64,000 nt of DNA from Bradyrhizobium sp. CB1015 (GCF_025200925.1 NZ_CP104174.1:3720001-3784000); one strand, 5' to 3'. Positions 25,891-38,289 are shown, numbered from the stretch's first letter. Numbers and translations: made by a program. Notes: generated from the sequence alone by a model not told the origin.

Positions 25891-27557
25891 GCGAGGACCT
25901 GCTCAGGATCGACGACCTCCAGGTCGCGTTCTCGACGCGGCGGGGCATGGTCGAGGCCGTGCGCGGCGTGACGCTCACCGTCAAGGCCGGCGAGATGCTC
26001 GGCCTCGTCGGCGAGAGCGGCTCGGGCAAATCGGTCACCGGCTTTGCGACGACGCGGCTGCTGGATGCCGCTGGCCGCGTCACCGGCGGCAAGATCCTGT
26101 TTCGCGGGCAGGACGTCACCAAGCTCCGCGGCGATGATCTGCGACAGCTGCAGGGCGCCGCGATGTCGATGATCTTCCAGAACCCGCGGGCGGCGCTCAA
26201 CCCGATCCGCGCGATCGGCCTGCAGATCGCGGATGCGATCCTCACCCACAAGCGTATCGCGAAAGAGGCCGCGCGTGCCGAGGCGCTGGAGTTGCTGCGC
26301 GCGGTCCAGATCCGCGATCCCGAGGCGCGGATGAACGCCTATCCGCACGAGCTCTCCGGCGGCATGTGCCAGCGCGTCATGATCGCGATCGCGATCTCCT
26401 GCAATCCTGCGCTGCTCATCGCGGACGAGCCGACCACCGGCCTCGACGTCACCACGCAGAAGGTGGTGATGGATCTGCTGGCAGACATTGCTGCCGCGCG
26501 CGGCATGGCCACGATCCTGATCACGCACGATCTCGGCCTGGCAGCGCGCTATTGCCGCCGCATCGCCGTGATGGAGCGCGGCCGCATCGTCGAGGAGGCG
26601 AGCCCCGGCACGCTCTTCGGCGCACCGCAGCACGCCTATACGAGGCGCCTGGTTGCGGCATCGCCGACCGCGACCTCCCGGATCGAAGACCTCGTGACCG
26701 AGGAGGAGCGGGAGCGTTACGCGACCGTCATCAGCAAGCCCAGGCAGGAACCCGCACACGGCACACCGCCACTGCTGGAAGTGCGCAAGCTCGCCAAGCG
26801 ATTCGACCAGGGCTCTGCCGCGGTGGCCGACTTCTCGATGACGCTGGCCGGCGGCGAGAGCGTCGGGCTCGTCGGCGAATCCGGCTCCGGCAAGAGCACG
26901 ACCTCGCGCATGATCTGCCGCCTGATCGATCCGAGCGAGGGCGACATCGTGTTCGACGGGCAGTCGATCGGGCACGTTGCGGCGCGCGATTTCCACCGTT
27001 CGCCCTTGCGCAAAGACATCCAGATGGTCTTTCAGGACCCGAACGAGAGCCTCAACCCGCGCTTCACGGCGTTCGATTGCATTGCCCATCCCTTGATGCG
27101 GCTCGACGGCATGCGCGCGGGCGAGGGGCTTCGCAAACGGGTGGAAGAATGCGCCGAGCGGGTGGGACTGCCGCTCGATCTGTTGCCGCGGTTTCCGCAT
27201 CAGCTCTCCGGCGGTCAGAAAGCCCGCGTCGGCATTGCCCGCGCCATCGCCTGCCGGCCGAGGCTTCTGGTGCTGGACGAGCCGACCGCCGCGCTCGACG
27301 TCTCGGTGCAGGCGGTTGTGCTGCAGCTGCTCGATCGCCTCAGGCGCGAGAACGACATTGCGCTGCTGTTCGTCAGCCACGATCTCAACGTCGTGCGCAT
27401 GCTGTGCGACCGCACCATCGTGCTGCGCAATGGCGGCATCGTGGAGCAGGGCGAGAGCCGGGCGCTGTTCGACAATCCGAAGACTGACTACACGCGCAGA
27501 TTGGTCGAGGCGATCCCCCACATCGAGACCGGGCCGACGCTGGCGGCCGCTCTGTGA
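25887..27557 (+). CDS. ABC transporter ATP-binding protein, fused DppD-DppF type
   Basis: A 556-residue protein with two complete ATPase domains in tandem. The first (about 1-260) has Walker A GESGSGKS, signature LSGGMCQR and Walker B LLIADEP. The second (about 290-545) has GESGSGKS, LSGGQKAR and LLVLDEP. Each domain is followed by the oligopeptide-type C-terminal extension (QHAYTRRL and KTDYTRRL). A single polypeptide thus replaces the separate DppD and DppF seen in the neighbouring system at 31221-33193. Both nucleotide sites look intact. It energises the import of the solute caught by the 22363-23982 binding protein. Confidence 0.94.
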   Translation: MSEDLLRIDDLQVAFSTRRGMVEAVRGVTLTVKAGEMLGLVGESGSGKSVTGFATTRLLDAAGRVTGGKILFRGQDVTKLRGDDLRQLQGAAMSMIFQNPRAALNPIRAIGLQIADAILTHKRIAKEAARAEALELLRAVQIRDPEARMNAYPHELSGGMCQRVMIAIAISCNPALLIADEPTTGLDVTTQKVVMDLLADIAAARGMATILITHDLGLAARYCRRIAVMERGRIVEEASPGTLFGAPQHAYTRRLVAASPTATSRIEDLVTEEERERYATVISKPRQEPAHGTPPLLEVRKLAKRFDQGSAAVADFSMTLAGGESVGLVGESGSGKSTTSRMICRLIDPSEGDIVFDGQSIGHVAARDFHRSPLRKDIQMVFQDPNESLNPRFTAFDCIAHPLMRLDGMRAGEGLRKRVEECAERVGLPLDLLPRFPHQLSGGQKARVGIARAIACRPRLLVLDEPTAALDVSVQAVVLQLLDRLRRENDIALLFVSHDLNVVRMLCDRTIVLRNGGIVEQGESRALFDNPKTDYTRRLVEAIPHIETGPTLAAAL

Positions 27558-27624
27558 GCCCCGCAGGCCCCGACCGGCCAAATGGCGGTCAGATCCCGCT
27601 GGCGAAGCCGCATTTAGTGGCATA

Positions 27625-27642
27625 CCATTTGCTTGCAAATGG
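27625..27642. promoter_or_regulatory. Perfect 18-bp palindrome upstream of the second binding-protein gene
   Basis: CCATTTGC (27625-27632) and GCAAATGG (27635-27642) flank a TT centre, giving a perfect palindrome about 65 bases before the start at 27706. It is AT-rich in a GC-rich context and sits where an operator would be expected for the second importer operon. The arms resemble sites of dimeric HTH regulators in general; the regulator is unknown. Confidence 0.5.
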
Positions 27643-27705
27643 GCTCGGTTTCACTTGCCCTTTGCCAATGAACAGCTGGCATCACGGCATTACTTGGAGG
27701 ACTTC

Positions 27706-29310
27706 ATGGATCGCAGGACGGTATTGAAGGGACTGGCGGGCGCGGGCGGTCTGGCATTGACAGGTGGCCTGTCGGCCCCGGCGATCGCCCAGGGCGCGGC
27801 GGCACGCACCCTGCGTTTCGTGCCGCAGGCCAATCTCGCCAATTTCGACCCGATCTGGGGCACGCAATATGTCGTGCGCAATGCGGCTGCGATGGTCTGG
27901 GACACGCTCTACGGCATCGACTCCTCATTCCAGCCGCAGCGGCAGATGGTCGAGTCCGAGGAGGTGACGGATGACGGCACGACCTGGACGTTCAAGCTGC
28001 GGCCCGGCCTCAAGTTCCACGACGGCGAGCCGGTGCTGAGCAAGGACGTCGTGGCAAGCCTGACGCGCTGGTCGGCGCGCGATCCGATGGGCCTGATGAT
28101 CAAGGCGCTCCAGCAGGAGCTCACGGCCGTCGACGACCGGACCTTCAAATGGGTGCTGAAGCAGCCCTTCCCGAAATTGCTCTACGCGCTCGGCAAGAAC
28201 AATTCGCCTTGCAGCTTCATCATGCCGGAGCGCATCGCGCAGACCGATCCGTTCAAGCAGATTTCTGAATATATCGGCTCCGGTCCGCTGAAGTTCGCCA
28301 AGAGCGAGTGGGTCCCCGGTGCGAAGGCCGTGTTCGAGAAATTCGCCGACTATTCACCGCGGCAGGAGAAGTCGTCATGGCTGGCCGGTGGCAAGCAGGT
28401 GATGGTCGACCGCGTCGAGTGGGTGATCATGCCGGATCCGGCAACCGCGGCGGCCGCGTTGCAGAACGGCGAGATCGACTGGTGGGAGAACCCGATCGCG
28501 GATCTCGTTCCAGTTCTGAAGAAGAACAAGAACATCAGCGTCGATATCGGCGATCCCCTCGGCAATATCGGCTCGTTCCGCATGAACTTCCTCTATCCGC
28601 CGTTCAACGACGTCAAGGCGCGGCGTGCGGTGCTGATGGCGCTCAGCCAGGAAGACTACATGCGCGCGATCGTCGGCGACGACAATTCGCTTTGGAAGCC
28701 GCTGCCCGGCTACTTCACCCCGGATACGCCGCTCTACACCGAAGTCGGCGGCGAGATCCTGAAGGGCAAGCGCGATTTCGACGCCGCCAAGAAGCTGCTC
28801 GCCGAGAGTGGCTATTCCGGCCAGCCGGTGACGTGCCTCGTCGCGCAGGACCAGCCGATCACCAAGGCGATGGGCGACGTCACCGCCGACCTTCTCAAGA
28901 AGCTCGGCATGAATGTCGACTTCGTCGCGACCGATTGGGGCACGGTCGGCTCCCGCCGCGCGCAGAAGACACCGCCCGGACAGGGCGGCTGGAACATGTT
29001 CCACACCTGGCACGCAGGCGCGGATTGCGTCAATCCGGCTCCCTACACCGCCATTCGCGCCAATGGCGACAAGGCCTGGTTCGGCTGGCCGACCAGCCCC
29101 GGCACGGAGAAGGAGGTCGCGTCGTGGTTCGAGGCCAAGAACCTCGACGAGGAGAAGGCCGCCATTGGTCGCCTCAACAAGGCGGCGCTCGACGACGTGG
29201 TCTACGCGCCCACGGGCTTCTTCCTGAGCTACACCGCCTGGCGCAAGAACGTCTCCGGGGTCGCCAAGGGGCCGCTGCCGTTCTTCTGGGGCGTGTCGAA
29301 GTCTGCATGA
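27706..29310 (+). CDS. ABC transporter substrate-binding protein, Dpp/Opp family, Tat signal
   Basis: A 534-residue SBP_bac_5 protein. The N-terminus MDRRTVLKGLAGAGG is a twin-arginine export signal, with cleavage likely after APAIAQG, so the protein may be folded before export. RFVPQANLANFDPIWGTQYV, FKLRPGLKFHDGEPVLSKDVVASL and FNDVKARRAVLMALSQEDYM are family landmarks. ATG at 27706 has TTGGAGG at 27694-27700. It is the first gene of a second, complete five-gene importer and is not closely similar to the first binding protein. The ligand is unknown; amide or peptide compounds are likely from the neighbours. Confidence 0.93.
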   Translation: MDRRTVLKGLAGAGGLALTGGLSAPAIAQGAAARTLRFVPQANLANFDPIWGTQYVVRNAAAMVWDTLYGIDSSFQPQRQMVESEEVTDDGTTWTFKLRPGLKFHDGEPVLSKDVVASLTRWSARDPMGLMIKALQQELTAVDDRTFKWVLKQPFPKLLYALGKNNSPCSFIMPERIAQTDPFKQISEYIGSGPLKFAKSEWVPGAKAVFEKFADYSPRQEKSSWLAGGKQVMVDRVEWVIMPDPATAAAALQNGEIDWWENPIADLVPVLKKNKNISVDIGDPLGNIGSFRMNFLYPPFNDVKARRAVLMALSQEDYMRAIVGDDNSLWKPLPGYFTPDTPLYTEVGGEILKGKRDFDAAKKLLAESGYSGQPVTCLVAQDQPITKAMGDVTADLLKKLGMNVDFVATDWGTVGSRRAQKTPPGQGGWNMFHTWHAGADCVNPAPYTAIRANGDKAWFGWPTSPGTEKEVASWFEAKNLDEEKAAIGRLNKAALDDVVYAPTGFFLSYTAWRKNVSGVAKGPLPFFWGVSKSA

Positions 29311-29327
29311 TCGTGCGCTGAGGCCAG

Positions 29328-30269
29328 ATGCTCTCCTACATCCTCCGTCGCATCGTCGCGACCTTGCCAGTCATGGCCATCGTCGCGCTGTTCGTGTTCA
29401 GCCTGCTTTACATCGCGCCCGGTGATCCGGCCGTGGTGATCGCGGGCGACCAGGCGAGCCCGGAGGATGTGGAGCGCATCCGCCAGAGCCTCGGCCTCGA
29501 CCGGCCTTTCCTGATCCAGTTCGGAAGCTGGGTCTGGCGCATCCTGCACGGCGATCTCGGCACCTCGATCTTCACCAACCTGCCGGTCTCGGCGATGATC
29601 GCGCAGCGTCTCGGACCGACGCTGTCGCTGATGATCGTCACGCTGCTGCTGACGGTCGTGGTGGCGGTGCCGCTCGGCGTGGTGGCGGCATGGAAGGCCG
29701 GCAGCTTGATCGATCGCGTCATCATGGGCTTTGCCGTGTTCGGATTCTCGCTGCCCGTCTTCGTGGTCGGCTACATGCTCGCCTACATCTTCGCGCTGGA
29801 GCTGGAATGGCTGCCGGTGCAGGGCTACACGCCGCTCAGCTCCGGCTTCTGGCCCTGGCTCGAAAACCTGATCCTGCCCGCGGTCGCGCTCGGCTGCGTC
29901 TATATCGCGCTGGTCGCACGCATCACGCGGGCAGCCATGCTCGAAGTGCTGCAACAGGACTATATCCGCACCGCCAAGGCCAAGGGCCTCGGGCAGGGCG
30001 GCATCCTGTTCATCCACGCCCTGAAGAACGCGGCGGTGCCGATCGTCACCGTGATCGGGATCGGCATCGCGCTCCTGATCGGCGGGGCGGTCGTCACCGA
30101 GAGCGTGTTTGCGATCCCCGGCCTCGGCCGCCTCACCATCGATGCGATCCTGCGCCGTGACTATCCGGTGATCCAGGGCATCGTCCTGCTGTTCAGCTTC
30201 GTCTACGTCCTCGTCAATCTGATGATCGACGTCATCTACACGCTCGTTGACCCGAGGATCCGCTATTGA
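29328..30269 (+). CDS. ABC transporter permease, DppB type
   Basis: A 313-residue DppB-like permease. The N-terminal MLSYILRRIVATLPVM and the YIAPGDPAVVI block identify the subfamily. The coupling loop is RTAKAKGLGQGGILFIHALKN, and the end ...[15 protein letters not shown] is canonical. About six membrane segments are predicted. It starts 17 bases after the binding-protein stop and overlaps the next permease by TTGA. Confidence 0.94.
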   Translation: MLSYILRRIVATLPVMAIVALFVFSLLYIAPGDPAVVIAGDQASPEDVERIRQSLGLDRPFLIQFGSWVWRILHGDLGTSIFTNLPVSAMIAQRLGPTLSLMIVTLLLTVVVAVPLGVVAAWKAGSLIDRVIMGFAVFGFSLPVFVVGYMLAYIFALELEWLPVQGYTPLSSGFWPWLENLILPAVALGCVYIALVARITRAAMLEVLQQDYIRTAKAKGLGQGGILFIHALKNAAVPIVTVIGIGIALLIGGAVVTESVFAIPGLGRLTIDAILRRDYPVIQGIVLLFSFVYVLVNLMIDVIYTLVDPRIRY

Positions 30270-31189
30270 CCGACACCACCGTCAATCCGCAATCGCTTCC
30301 GGCCGGCCTCGTCGTCGCGCCGCAACTGCCCGAGATCCTGCGGCCGGTCAGGATACGGCGCGGCTTCGTCGGCCTCCTGCGCGGCCATCCGACGGTGGCG
30401 ATCGGCGGCGCATTGCTGCTGACGCTCGTGCTGATCGCGGTCTTTGCGCCTTACCTCGGCACGGTCGATCCGACCGCGCTCGCGCCCGCCAAGCGCACCC
30501 GCGCGCCGTCGGCCGATTTCTGGTTCGGCACCGACGTGCTCGGCCGCGACATCTATTCGCGCGTGCTGTTCGGCGCGCGGGTCTCGCTCACGGTCGGCCT
30601 GTCGGTGGCGATCTTCGCCTCGGCCGTCGGACTTGCCATCGGCATGGTCTCCGGCTTCATCCGCTGGGCCGACGGCATCCTGATGCGGTTCATGGATGGC
30701 TTGATGTCGATCCCGCCGATCCTGCTGGCGATCGCGCTGATGGCGCTGACGCGCGGCAGCGTCGGCAACGTCATCCTGGCGATCACCATTGCCGAGATCC
30801 CGCGCGTCTCGCGCCTCGTCCGCAGCGTCGTGCTGTCCTTGCGCGAACAGCCCTATGTGGACGCGGCCGTCGCCTGCGGCACGCGCACGCCGATGATCAT
30901 CCTGCGCCACATCCTGCCCAACACGGTTGCGCCGATGCTGGTCCAGGCGACCTATATCTGCGCCAGCGCCATGATCACGGAGGCGATCCTGTCCTTCATC
31001 GGCGCCGGTACGCCGCCGACCATCCCGTCCTGGGGCAACATCATGGCTGAGGGCCGCGCGCTCTGGCAGGTGAAGCCCTACATCGTGTTCTTCCCGGCGG
31101 CGTTCCTGTCCGTCACTGTGCTCGCCGTCAATCTGCTCGGCGACGGCCTTCGCGATGCGCTCGACCCGCGCATGGCCAAGAGCCTGTGA
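30266..31189 (+). CDS. ABC transporter permease, DppC type
   Basis: A 307-residue DppC-like permease with [21 protein letters not shown] near residue 88, a coupling loop [21 protein letters not shown], and the C-terminus [14 protein letters not shown]. The likely start is a TTG at 30266 that overlaps the upstream TGA, an uncommon start codon but consistent with translational coupling; no better ATG precedes the conserved region. It pairs with the DppB-type permease to form the channel. Confidence 0.92.
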   Translation: MTDTTVNPQSLPAGLVVAPQLPEILRPVRIRRGFVGLLRGHPTVAIGGALLLTLVLIAVFAPYLGTVDPTALAPAKRTRAPSADFWFGTDVLGRDIYSRVLFGARVSLTVGLSVAIFASAVGLAIGMVSGFIRWADGILMRFMDGLMSIPPILLAIALMALTRGSVGNVILAITIAEIPRVSRLVRSVVLSLREQPYVDAAVACGTRTPMIILRHILPNTVAPMLVQATYICASAMITEAILSFIGAGTPPTIPSWGNIMAEGRALWQVKPYIVFFPAAFLSVTVLAVNLLGDGLRDALDPRMAKSL

Positions 31190-31220
31190 TGTTGCCTGTG
31201 ATGGATCGAGGCTGATTGAG

Positions 31221-32206
<986 letters not shown>

Positions 32207-32210
<4 letters not shown>

Positions 32211-33193
32211 GTGTTCCGCTGCTCCAGGTCAACGACCTCAAGAAGCATTTTCCGATTAACAAGGGCCTCTTCGGGCGACAAACCGAATTCGTCTATGCGG
32301 TCGATGGCGTGTCGTTCGAGATCGCGCGCGGCGAGACCTTGTCGCTGGTCGGCGAGTCCGGTTGCGGCAAATCGACGGTCGGCCGCGCCATCCTGCGTCT
32401 GTTCGAGATCACCTCGGGCCAGGTCATCCTCGACGGCCAGCGCATCGACGACGCGCATCCGAGCACGATGCGCCAGATGCGCCGCCGCGTGCAGGTCGTG
32501 TTCCAGGATCCGTTCTCGAGCCTCAATCCGCGCATGCGCGTGCGCGACATTCTCGCCGAGCCGATCCGCAATTTCGGCCTGGCCAAATCCGCGGAGGATC
32601 TCGAGGTCCGTGTCACGTCGCTGATGGACACGGTGCGCCTGCCGCGGGAAGCGCTGAACCGCAGGCCGCACGAATTCTCCGGCGGCCAGCGTCAGCGCAT
32701 CGGCATTGCGCGGGCGCTCGCGGCCGAGCCCGAGCTGATTGTCTGCGACGAGGCGGTCTCCGCGCTCGACGTTTCAGTCAAGGCGCAGATCGTCAATCTG
32801 CTACAGGATCTCCAGCGCGAGTTCGGCCTCGCGCTGCTGTTCATCAGCCACGATCTCGCCATCGTCGAGCACATGACCCACCGCGTCGCGGTGATGTATC
32901 TCGGCAAGATCGTCGAGGTGGCGCCGCGGCGCGAGATCTTTGCCGCGCCAAGGCATCCCTATACCAAGGCGCTGCTTTCGGCCGTGCCGCTGCCGGAGCC
33001 GGGAGCCCAGCGCAATCCCATCATCCTCAAGGGCGACGTGCCGAGCCCGATCAACCCGCCGAAGGGATGTCGCTTCCACACCCGTTGCCCCTTCGTCTTC
33101 GATCGTTGCCGGACCGAGGAGCCGACGCTGCGCGCGACCGGACCCGAGCAGTGGGTGGCCTGTCACCTCGACGAAGTGCCTAGTGCTTCATGA
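32207..33193 (+). CDS. ABC transporter ATP-binding protein, DppF type
   Basis: A 328-residue ATPase, the second motor subunit of this importer. Walker A is GESGCGKS, the Q-loop [13 protein letters not shown], the signature FSGGQRQR, and Walker [13 protein letters not shown] with the DppF-type D-E-A. The C-terminal extension [15 protein letters not shown] carries the conserved cysteines. It is the last gene of the importer, and its 3' side runs into a 145-bp palindromic repeat that could stabilise the end of the message. Confidence 0.95.
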
Positions 33194-33225
33194 AGTGAGG
33201 TTTGATCGCTGCAAGGAGGTGCGCT

Positions 33226-33370
33226 CCCTCTCCCGCTTGCGGGAGAGGGTTGGGGAGAGGGTGCTTCCGCAATGGGACAATCCCCAAGGGGAGAAAGCCC
33301 TCACCCGGCGCGCGGGACGATGCTTCGCATCGCCCGGAACGCGCCGACCTCTCCCGCAAGCGGGAGAGGT
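33226..33370. repeat. 145-bp composite palindromic intergenic repeat
   Basis: Two matching perfect palindromes bound the element. At 33226-33249, CCCTCTCCCGC pairs with GCGGGAGAGGG around TT; at 33347-33370, ACCTCTCCCGC pairs with GCGGGAGAGGT around AA. A third hairpin, CGATGC-TTC-GCATCG, lies at 33318-33332. Because the two ends are also complementary to each other, the whole element can fold into one long cruciform. It sits between converging operons (plus-strand importer, minus-strand YciI gene) and so may end both transcripts. The layout resembles REP/BIME-like repeats of Rhizobiales. No coding gene is credible here. Confidence 0.85.
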
Positions 33371-33460
33371 GAACGTGCCCGCGGCAATCGACTAACCTAA
33401 AGCCATTCCGCTTTGATGCTTGATGAAACCGGGTTTGGGCTGACTGTCGGCTTCTGGAGC

Positions 33461-33748
33461 TCATCCCTGCCGGCGCAGGAAGCCCGTGATCGTGATTTTT
33501 TCCCAGATGCCGGCCGCGGCAAAGGGATCAGCGCGGTTGAAGGTTTCGACCTCGGCGCGGCCGGGAGCCTCGATCAGGAACAGGCTGCCGATCATGGTCT
33601 GGCCATCGTCGGAGACGAGCGGTCCCGACATCACGATCTTGACGCCGAAGCGCGAGGTATCGCTGAGGAAAGCCTTGTGGGCATCGTAATTGGCGAGCCG
33701 GGTCGGCAACGCGCCGGCGCGGTCGAGGGCGTGAATGGCGAACAGCAT
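33461..33748 (-). CDS. YciI family protein
   Basis: A 95-residue dimeric alpha-beta barrel protein. MLFAIHALDRAGALPTR at the start, YDAHKAFL, SGPLVSDDGQTMIGSLFLIEAPGRAEVE and FNRADPFAAAGIWEKITI are the standard YciI blocks, including the conserved His near residue 24 and an Asp-Pro pair. The fold is related to muconolactone isomerase, and some members act in aromatic catabolism, which fits its place as the last gene of the hydroxyquinol operon. About 88 bases separate it from the binding-protein gene. Its chemistry is unproven. Confidence 0.85.
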   Translation of the reverse strand: MLFAIHALDRAGALPTRLANYDAHKAFLSDTSRFGVKIVMSGPLVSDDGQTMIGSLFLIEAPGRAEVETFNRADPFAAAGIWEKITITGFLRRQG

Positions 33749-33836
33749 GCTGTCTCCGCTTCTTGCTTCGGTTCTTGCTTGGCTTCTTGGGACGGCCGCG
33801 AGCTGCGGCCGTCCGGGCTTGGGGTGATAGGGTGGT

Positions 33837-34811
33837 CTACTTCGCGCTGAGCTTGCCGGCCTCCTCGAAGGTCGGACAGGTCCGCTGCTCCAGCGGTACG
33901 TCGAACGGCCCGTAATTGTCCTTGGTGATCACGGTCGGCTTCAGCACGATCTCGCTGATGACCGGCTGGTTCCGCAAGGAGCGGATTGCCATCATGGTGC
34001 CGAGGCAGCCTTGCGCGAATCCGTTGTAGTCGCCGCTCGCGAGCAGCTTGCCGGACTTGATCGCGTCGATCGCCTCCTTGGTGCCGTTGATGCCGATCAC
34101 CTGCGCCTTGCGGTTGGCGCCGTCGAGCGCCTCGATCGCGCCGACCGCCATGGCATCGTTGGCCGCGAGCACGCCGTCGATCTGCGAATTCGACTGCATC
34201 AAGTTCTCCATGACCTGGAGCGCCTGGAGCCGCTGATAATTGCCGGGCTGCGAGGCCAAAAGCTTGGCGCCGGGGGCTTCCTTCAGCGCATCGTTGAAGC
34301 CGCGCACGCGGTCGACATTGGTCAGCGAGCCCTTGACACCTTCGATGATGACGATGTTGCCCTTGCCGCCGAGCGTCTTGAGCAGGAAGCGCGCGGTCTC
34401 CAGCCCAAGGCTGTAATCGTCGGCGCCGACGAAGGACAGGAACTTGCCGCCGGCAGAGCGGTCGGTGATGTTGACGACGGGGATCTTGGCTTCGTTGATC
34501 TTCTCGACCCCCGGGACCATCGCCTTGTAATCGACCGGCGTGAACACGATCGCGCTCGGCTTCTTCACGACGACGTCCTCGATCTGGCTGAGCTGCTCGG
34601 GAATCGAGTCCGGCTTGGTCGGGATGTATTGCAGCGTCTTCGCGTTCAGCGTCTTCGCCATGTTGTCGGCGCCGACGCGCACCGTCTGGAAGAACGGATT
34701 GGTCTGGTTCTTGGTGAAGACGGCGATGGTCTCGCCGTCGGCACGTGCCCCATTCGTGAACGCGGCCGCCATCAGCAGCGGCAGCGCCAGATAGCCCAGT
34801 CCTTGTTTCAT
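33837..34811 (-). CDS. Sugar-type (CUT2) ABC transporter substrate-binding protein
   Basis: A 324-residue periplasmic binding protein of the ribose-binding (Peripla_BP_4) family. Residues 1-24 form a Sec signal (LLMAAAFTNGARA). The mature start ETIAVFTKNQTNPFFQTVRVGAD and the pattern VFTPVDYKAMVPGVEKINEAKIPVVNI ... DGVLAANDAMAVGAIEAL are RbsB-like. ATG at 34811 has GGAGG at 34816-34820; the frame reaches 34931 but lacks a better start. Two RbsC-type permease genes and an RbsA-type ATPase gene lie upstream in the same operon. The ligand is probably the polyhydroxylated or aromatic precursor degraded by the operon, not ribose. Confidence 0.93.
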   Translation of the reverse strand: MKQGLGYLALPLLMAAAFTNGARADGETIAVFTKNQTNPFFQTVRVGADNMAKTLNAKTLQYIPTKPDSIPEQLSQIEDVVVKKPSAIVFTPVDYKAMVPGVEKINEAKIPVVNITDRSAGGKFLSFVGADDYSLGLETARFLLKTLGGKGNIVIIEGVKGSLTNVDRVRGFNDALKEAPGAKLLASQPGNYQRLQALQVMENLMQSNSQIDGVLAANDAMAVGAIEALDGANRKAQVIGINGTKEAIDAIKSGKLLASGDYNGFAQGCLGTMMAIRSLRNQPVISEIVLKPTVITKDNYGPFDVPLEQRTCPTFEEAGKLSAK

Positions 34812-34852
34812 ATTGCCTCCATCCCTCATTTTGCTTGTTGGATTTCCATGAC

Positions 34853-35830
34853 TCATTGCGCGCGGCGGCGGGTCTTCATGTCGAGCCAGACCGCGAGAAT
34901 GACGATGACGCCGGTAACGAGCGGCTGCCAATTGGCGCTGACCGACAGCAGGTTCATGCCGTTCAGCACCAGGGTCAGGATCAGCGCGCCGATGAAGGTG
35001 CCGAACACGGTGCCGACGCCGCCGAACAGCGAGGTGCCGCCGATCAGCACGGCCGCGATCGCCGGCAGCGTCAGGCTCTCGCCGATGTCGGCCTCGGCCG
35101 AATTGAGCCGCGACAGGAAGATGATCGAGGCAAGTCCCGCCATGGTGCCTGATACCGCATAGACCAGCAGCAGGCGCCGCGCGACCGGAATGCCGGAGAG
35201 CCTTGCTGCGACCGGATTGGCCCCGATCGCATAGATCTCCTGGCCCCAGATCGTGCGCTGCGCGAAGAACGTCCCGATCCCGAGGAACACCAGAAGCAGA
35301 TAGACCGGAATGGGCAGGCCGAACAGATAGCCGCTGCCGATCTGGCGAAAGCCGGCCGGGAAGCCGTGCAGGGTCTCACCTGCCATGTACCAATAGGTCA
35401 GGCCGTTCAGCACCCAGAGCATGCCGTAGGTGGCGATGAAGGATGGGATGCGGAGCGCCGTGACCATGATGCCGTTGAGCAGGCCGACGATGCCGCCGCA
35501 GGCAAGCCCGGTGAGGATGCCGAGCGCCGGCGAGCCGGTCTTGTGGATCACGGTGCCCGCGAGGCAGGCGGACAGCGCGACATTGGCGCCGACGGAGAGA
35601 TCGAGGCCGGCAGTGAGCACCACCAGCGTCAGGCCGGAGGCGATGAAGAAGGTCAGGCTCGCTTGCCTCAGCACGTTGAGGATGTTGCCAAGGCTCAGGA
35701 AGGAATCGCTGAGCACGGCGAGCACCGCGCAGATCAGGAAAGCTGCGAGCAGGCGATAGAACAGCTGGATCGCGTCCTGCGACAGGAAGGAGCGGGGCGG
35801 CGCGATCGCGCCCTTGGTGATGTCGGTCAT
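34853..35830 (-). CDS. Sugar-type ABC transporter permease (RbsC-like)
   Basis: A 325-residue membrane protein with eight to ten hydrophobic segments. It carries the RbsC landmarks GLTLVVLTAGLDLSVGANVALS, YAIGANPVAARLSGIPV and AAVLIGGTSLFGGVGTVFGTFIGA. The operon has two different RbsC-type permeases, which suggests a heterodimeric channel. It overlaps the second permease gene by four bases on its upstream side and lies 41 bases before the binding-protein gene. Confidence 0.93.
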   Translation of the reverse strand: MTDITKGAIAPPRSFLSQDAIQLFYRLLAAFLICAVLAVLSDSFLSLGNILNVLRQASLTFFIASGLTLVVLTAGLDLSVGANVALSACLAGTVIHKTGSPALGILTGLACGGIVGLLNGIMVTALRIPSFIATYGMLWVLNGLTYWYMAGETLHGFPAGFRQIGSGYLFGLPIPVYLLLVFLGIGTFFAQRTIWGQEIYAIGANPVAARLSGIPVARRLLLVYAVSGTMAGLASIIFLSRLNSAEADIGESLTLPAIAAVLIGGTSLFGGVGTVFGTFIGALILTLVLNGMNLLSVSANWQPLVTGVIVILAVWLDMKTRRRAQ

Positions 35831-36769
35831 GTGCGGCTCCTGAGGCCGTCGAGGAACAGGGCAACGATGACGAGCACGCCGACGCTGGCGACCTGCACCG
35901 AGGAGGGCAGCGAGATCAGATTCAGCCCGTTGCGCAACACGCCGACGGAAAGGACGCCGAGCAGCGTACCCAGCAGCCAGCCATTGCCGCGCTCGAACGA
36001 GGTGCCGCCGACGGCGACGGCCGCGATGGCATCGAACTCGAGTCCGAGGCCGGCAGTGGGATGGCCGGAGTTCATGCGTGCGGTCATCAACAGGCCGGCG
36101 ATGCCGGCCATGGCGCCGCCGATCGCGTAGACCGCAATCAGCAGCTTGTTGGGCGAGAGGCCGGCATAGCGCAGCGCCTCGCGGTTGCCGCCGAGGGCGA
36201 AGATGTAGGTGCCGAAGCGGGTGTGATAGAGCAGGCCGTGAAAGGCCGCATAAGTTACCAGCGCCATCACGATCGGCACGGGAATGCCGAGCAGTGTCGC
36301 CGAATAGATGTCGCGCACGCTGTGGGGAATGCCGACCACGCTCTGGCCGTCGCTGACGATCAGCGACAGGCCCTGTGCCATGCCGAGCGTGCCGAGCGTC
36401 GCAACGAAGGGCGGTATGCCGAGAATGGCGACCAGCCAGCCGTTGGCAACGCCAAAGGCCGTGCCGACCAGCAGGCCGGCCCCCAAACCCAGCAGCATCG
36501 ACTTGGTCGCGAGCGACACGATCGCGACGCAGAGCGAGGTCAGCGTCAACACCGCGCCCATCGACAGGTCCAGCCCCTCCGTCATGATGATCAGCGTCAT
36601 CGGCAGCGCGAGCATGGTCAGGATGGTCGACTGCACCAGCACGTTGGAGAGGTTGGCGACCGACAGGAAGCCGGGCGCAATCGCGCTGAACAGCGCGATC
36701 AGCAGCACCAGCACGATGGCGACGCCGGGAATGCGCTGCAGCGGATTGGGTTGGGCGACGACCGCGGCT

Positions 36770-36777
<8 letters not shown>
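35827..36777 (-). CDS. Sugar-type ABC transporter permease (RbsC-like)
   Basis: A 316-residue RbsC-type permease, paralogous to its neighbour. TLIIMTEGLDLSMGAVLTLTS, FALGGNREALRYAGLSPNK and AAVAVGGTSFERGNGWLLGT are the conserved blocks; the last shows a variant GGTSFERGNG where relatives have GGTSLFGGxG. Eight or more membrane segments are predicted. It overlaps the ATPase gene by eight bases and the other permease by four, so all are translated together. Confidence 0.93.

Positions 36778-38289
<1,512 letters not shown>

Noticed and set aside
25509..27638. Minus-strand open frame of 709 codons opposite the fused ATPase
   Set aside because: The plus strand has intact Walker and signature motifs here. 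The minus frame reads as low-complexity Arg/His/Asp/Gln-rich sequence typical of antisense frames.
33226..33370. Possible CRISPR repeats
   Set aside because: Only two palindromes are present, and each is itself an inverted repeat in a single composite element. There is no array of equal spacers and no cas gene.
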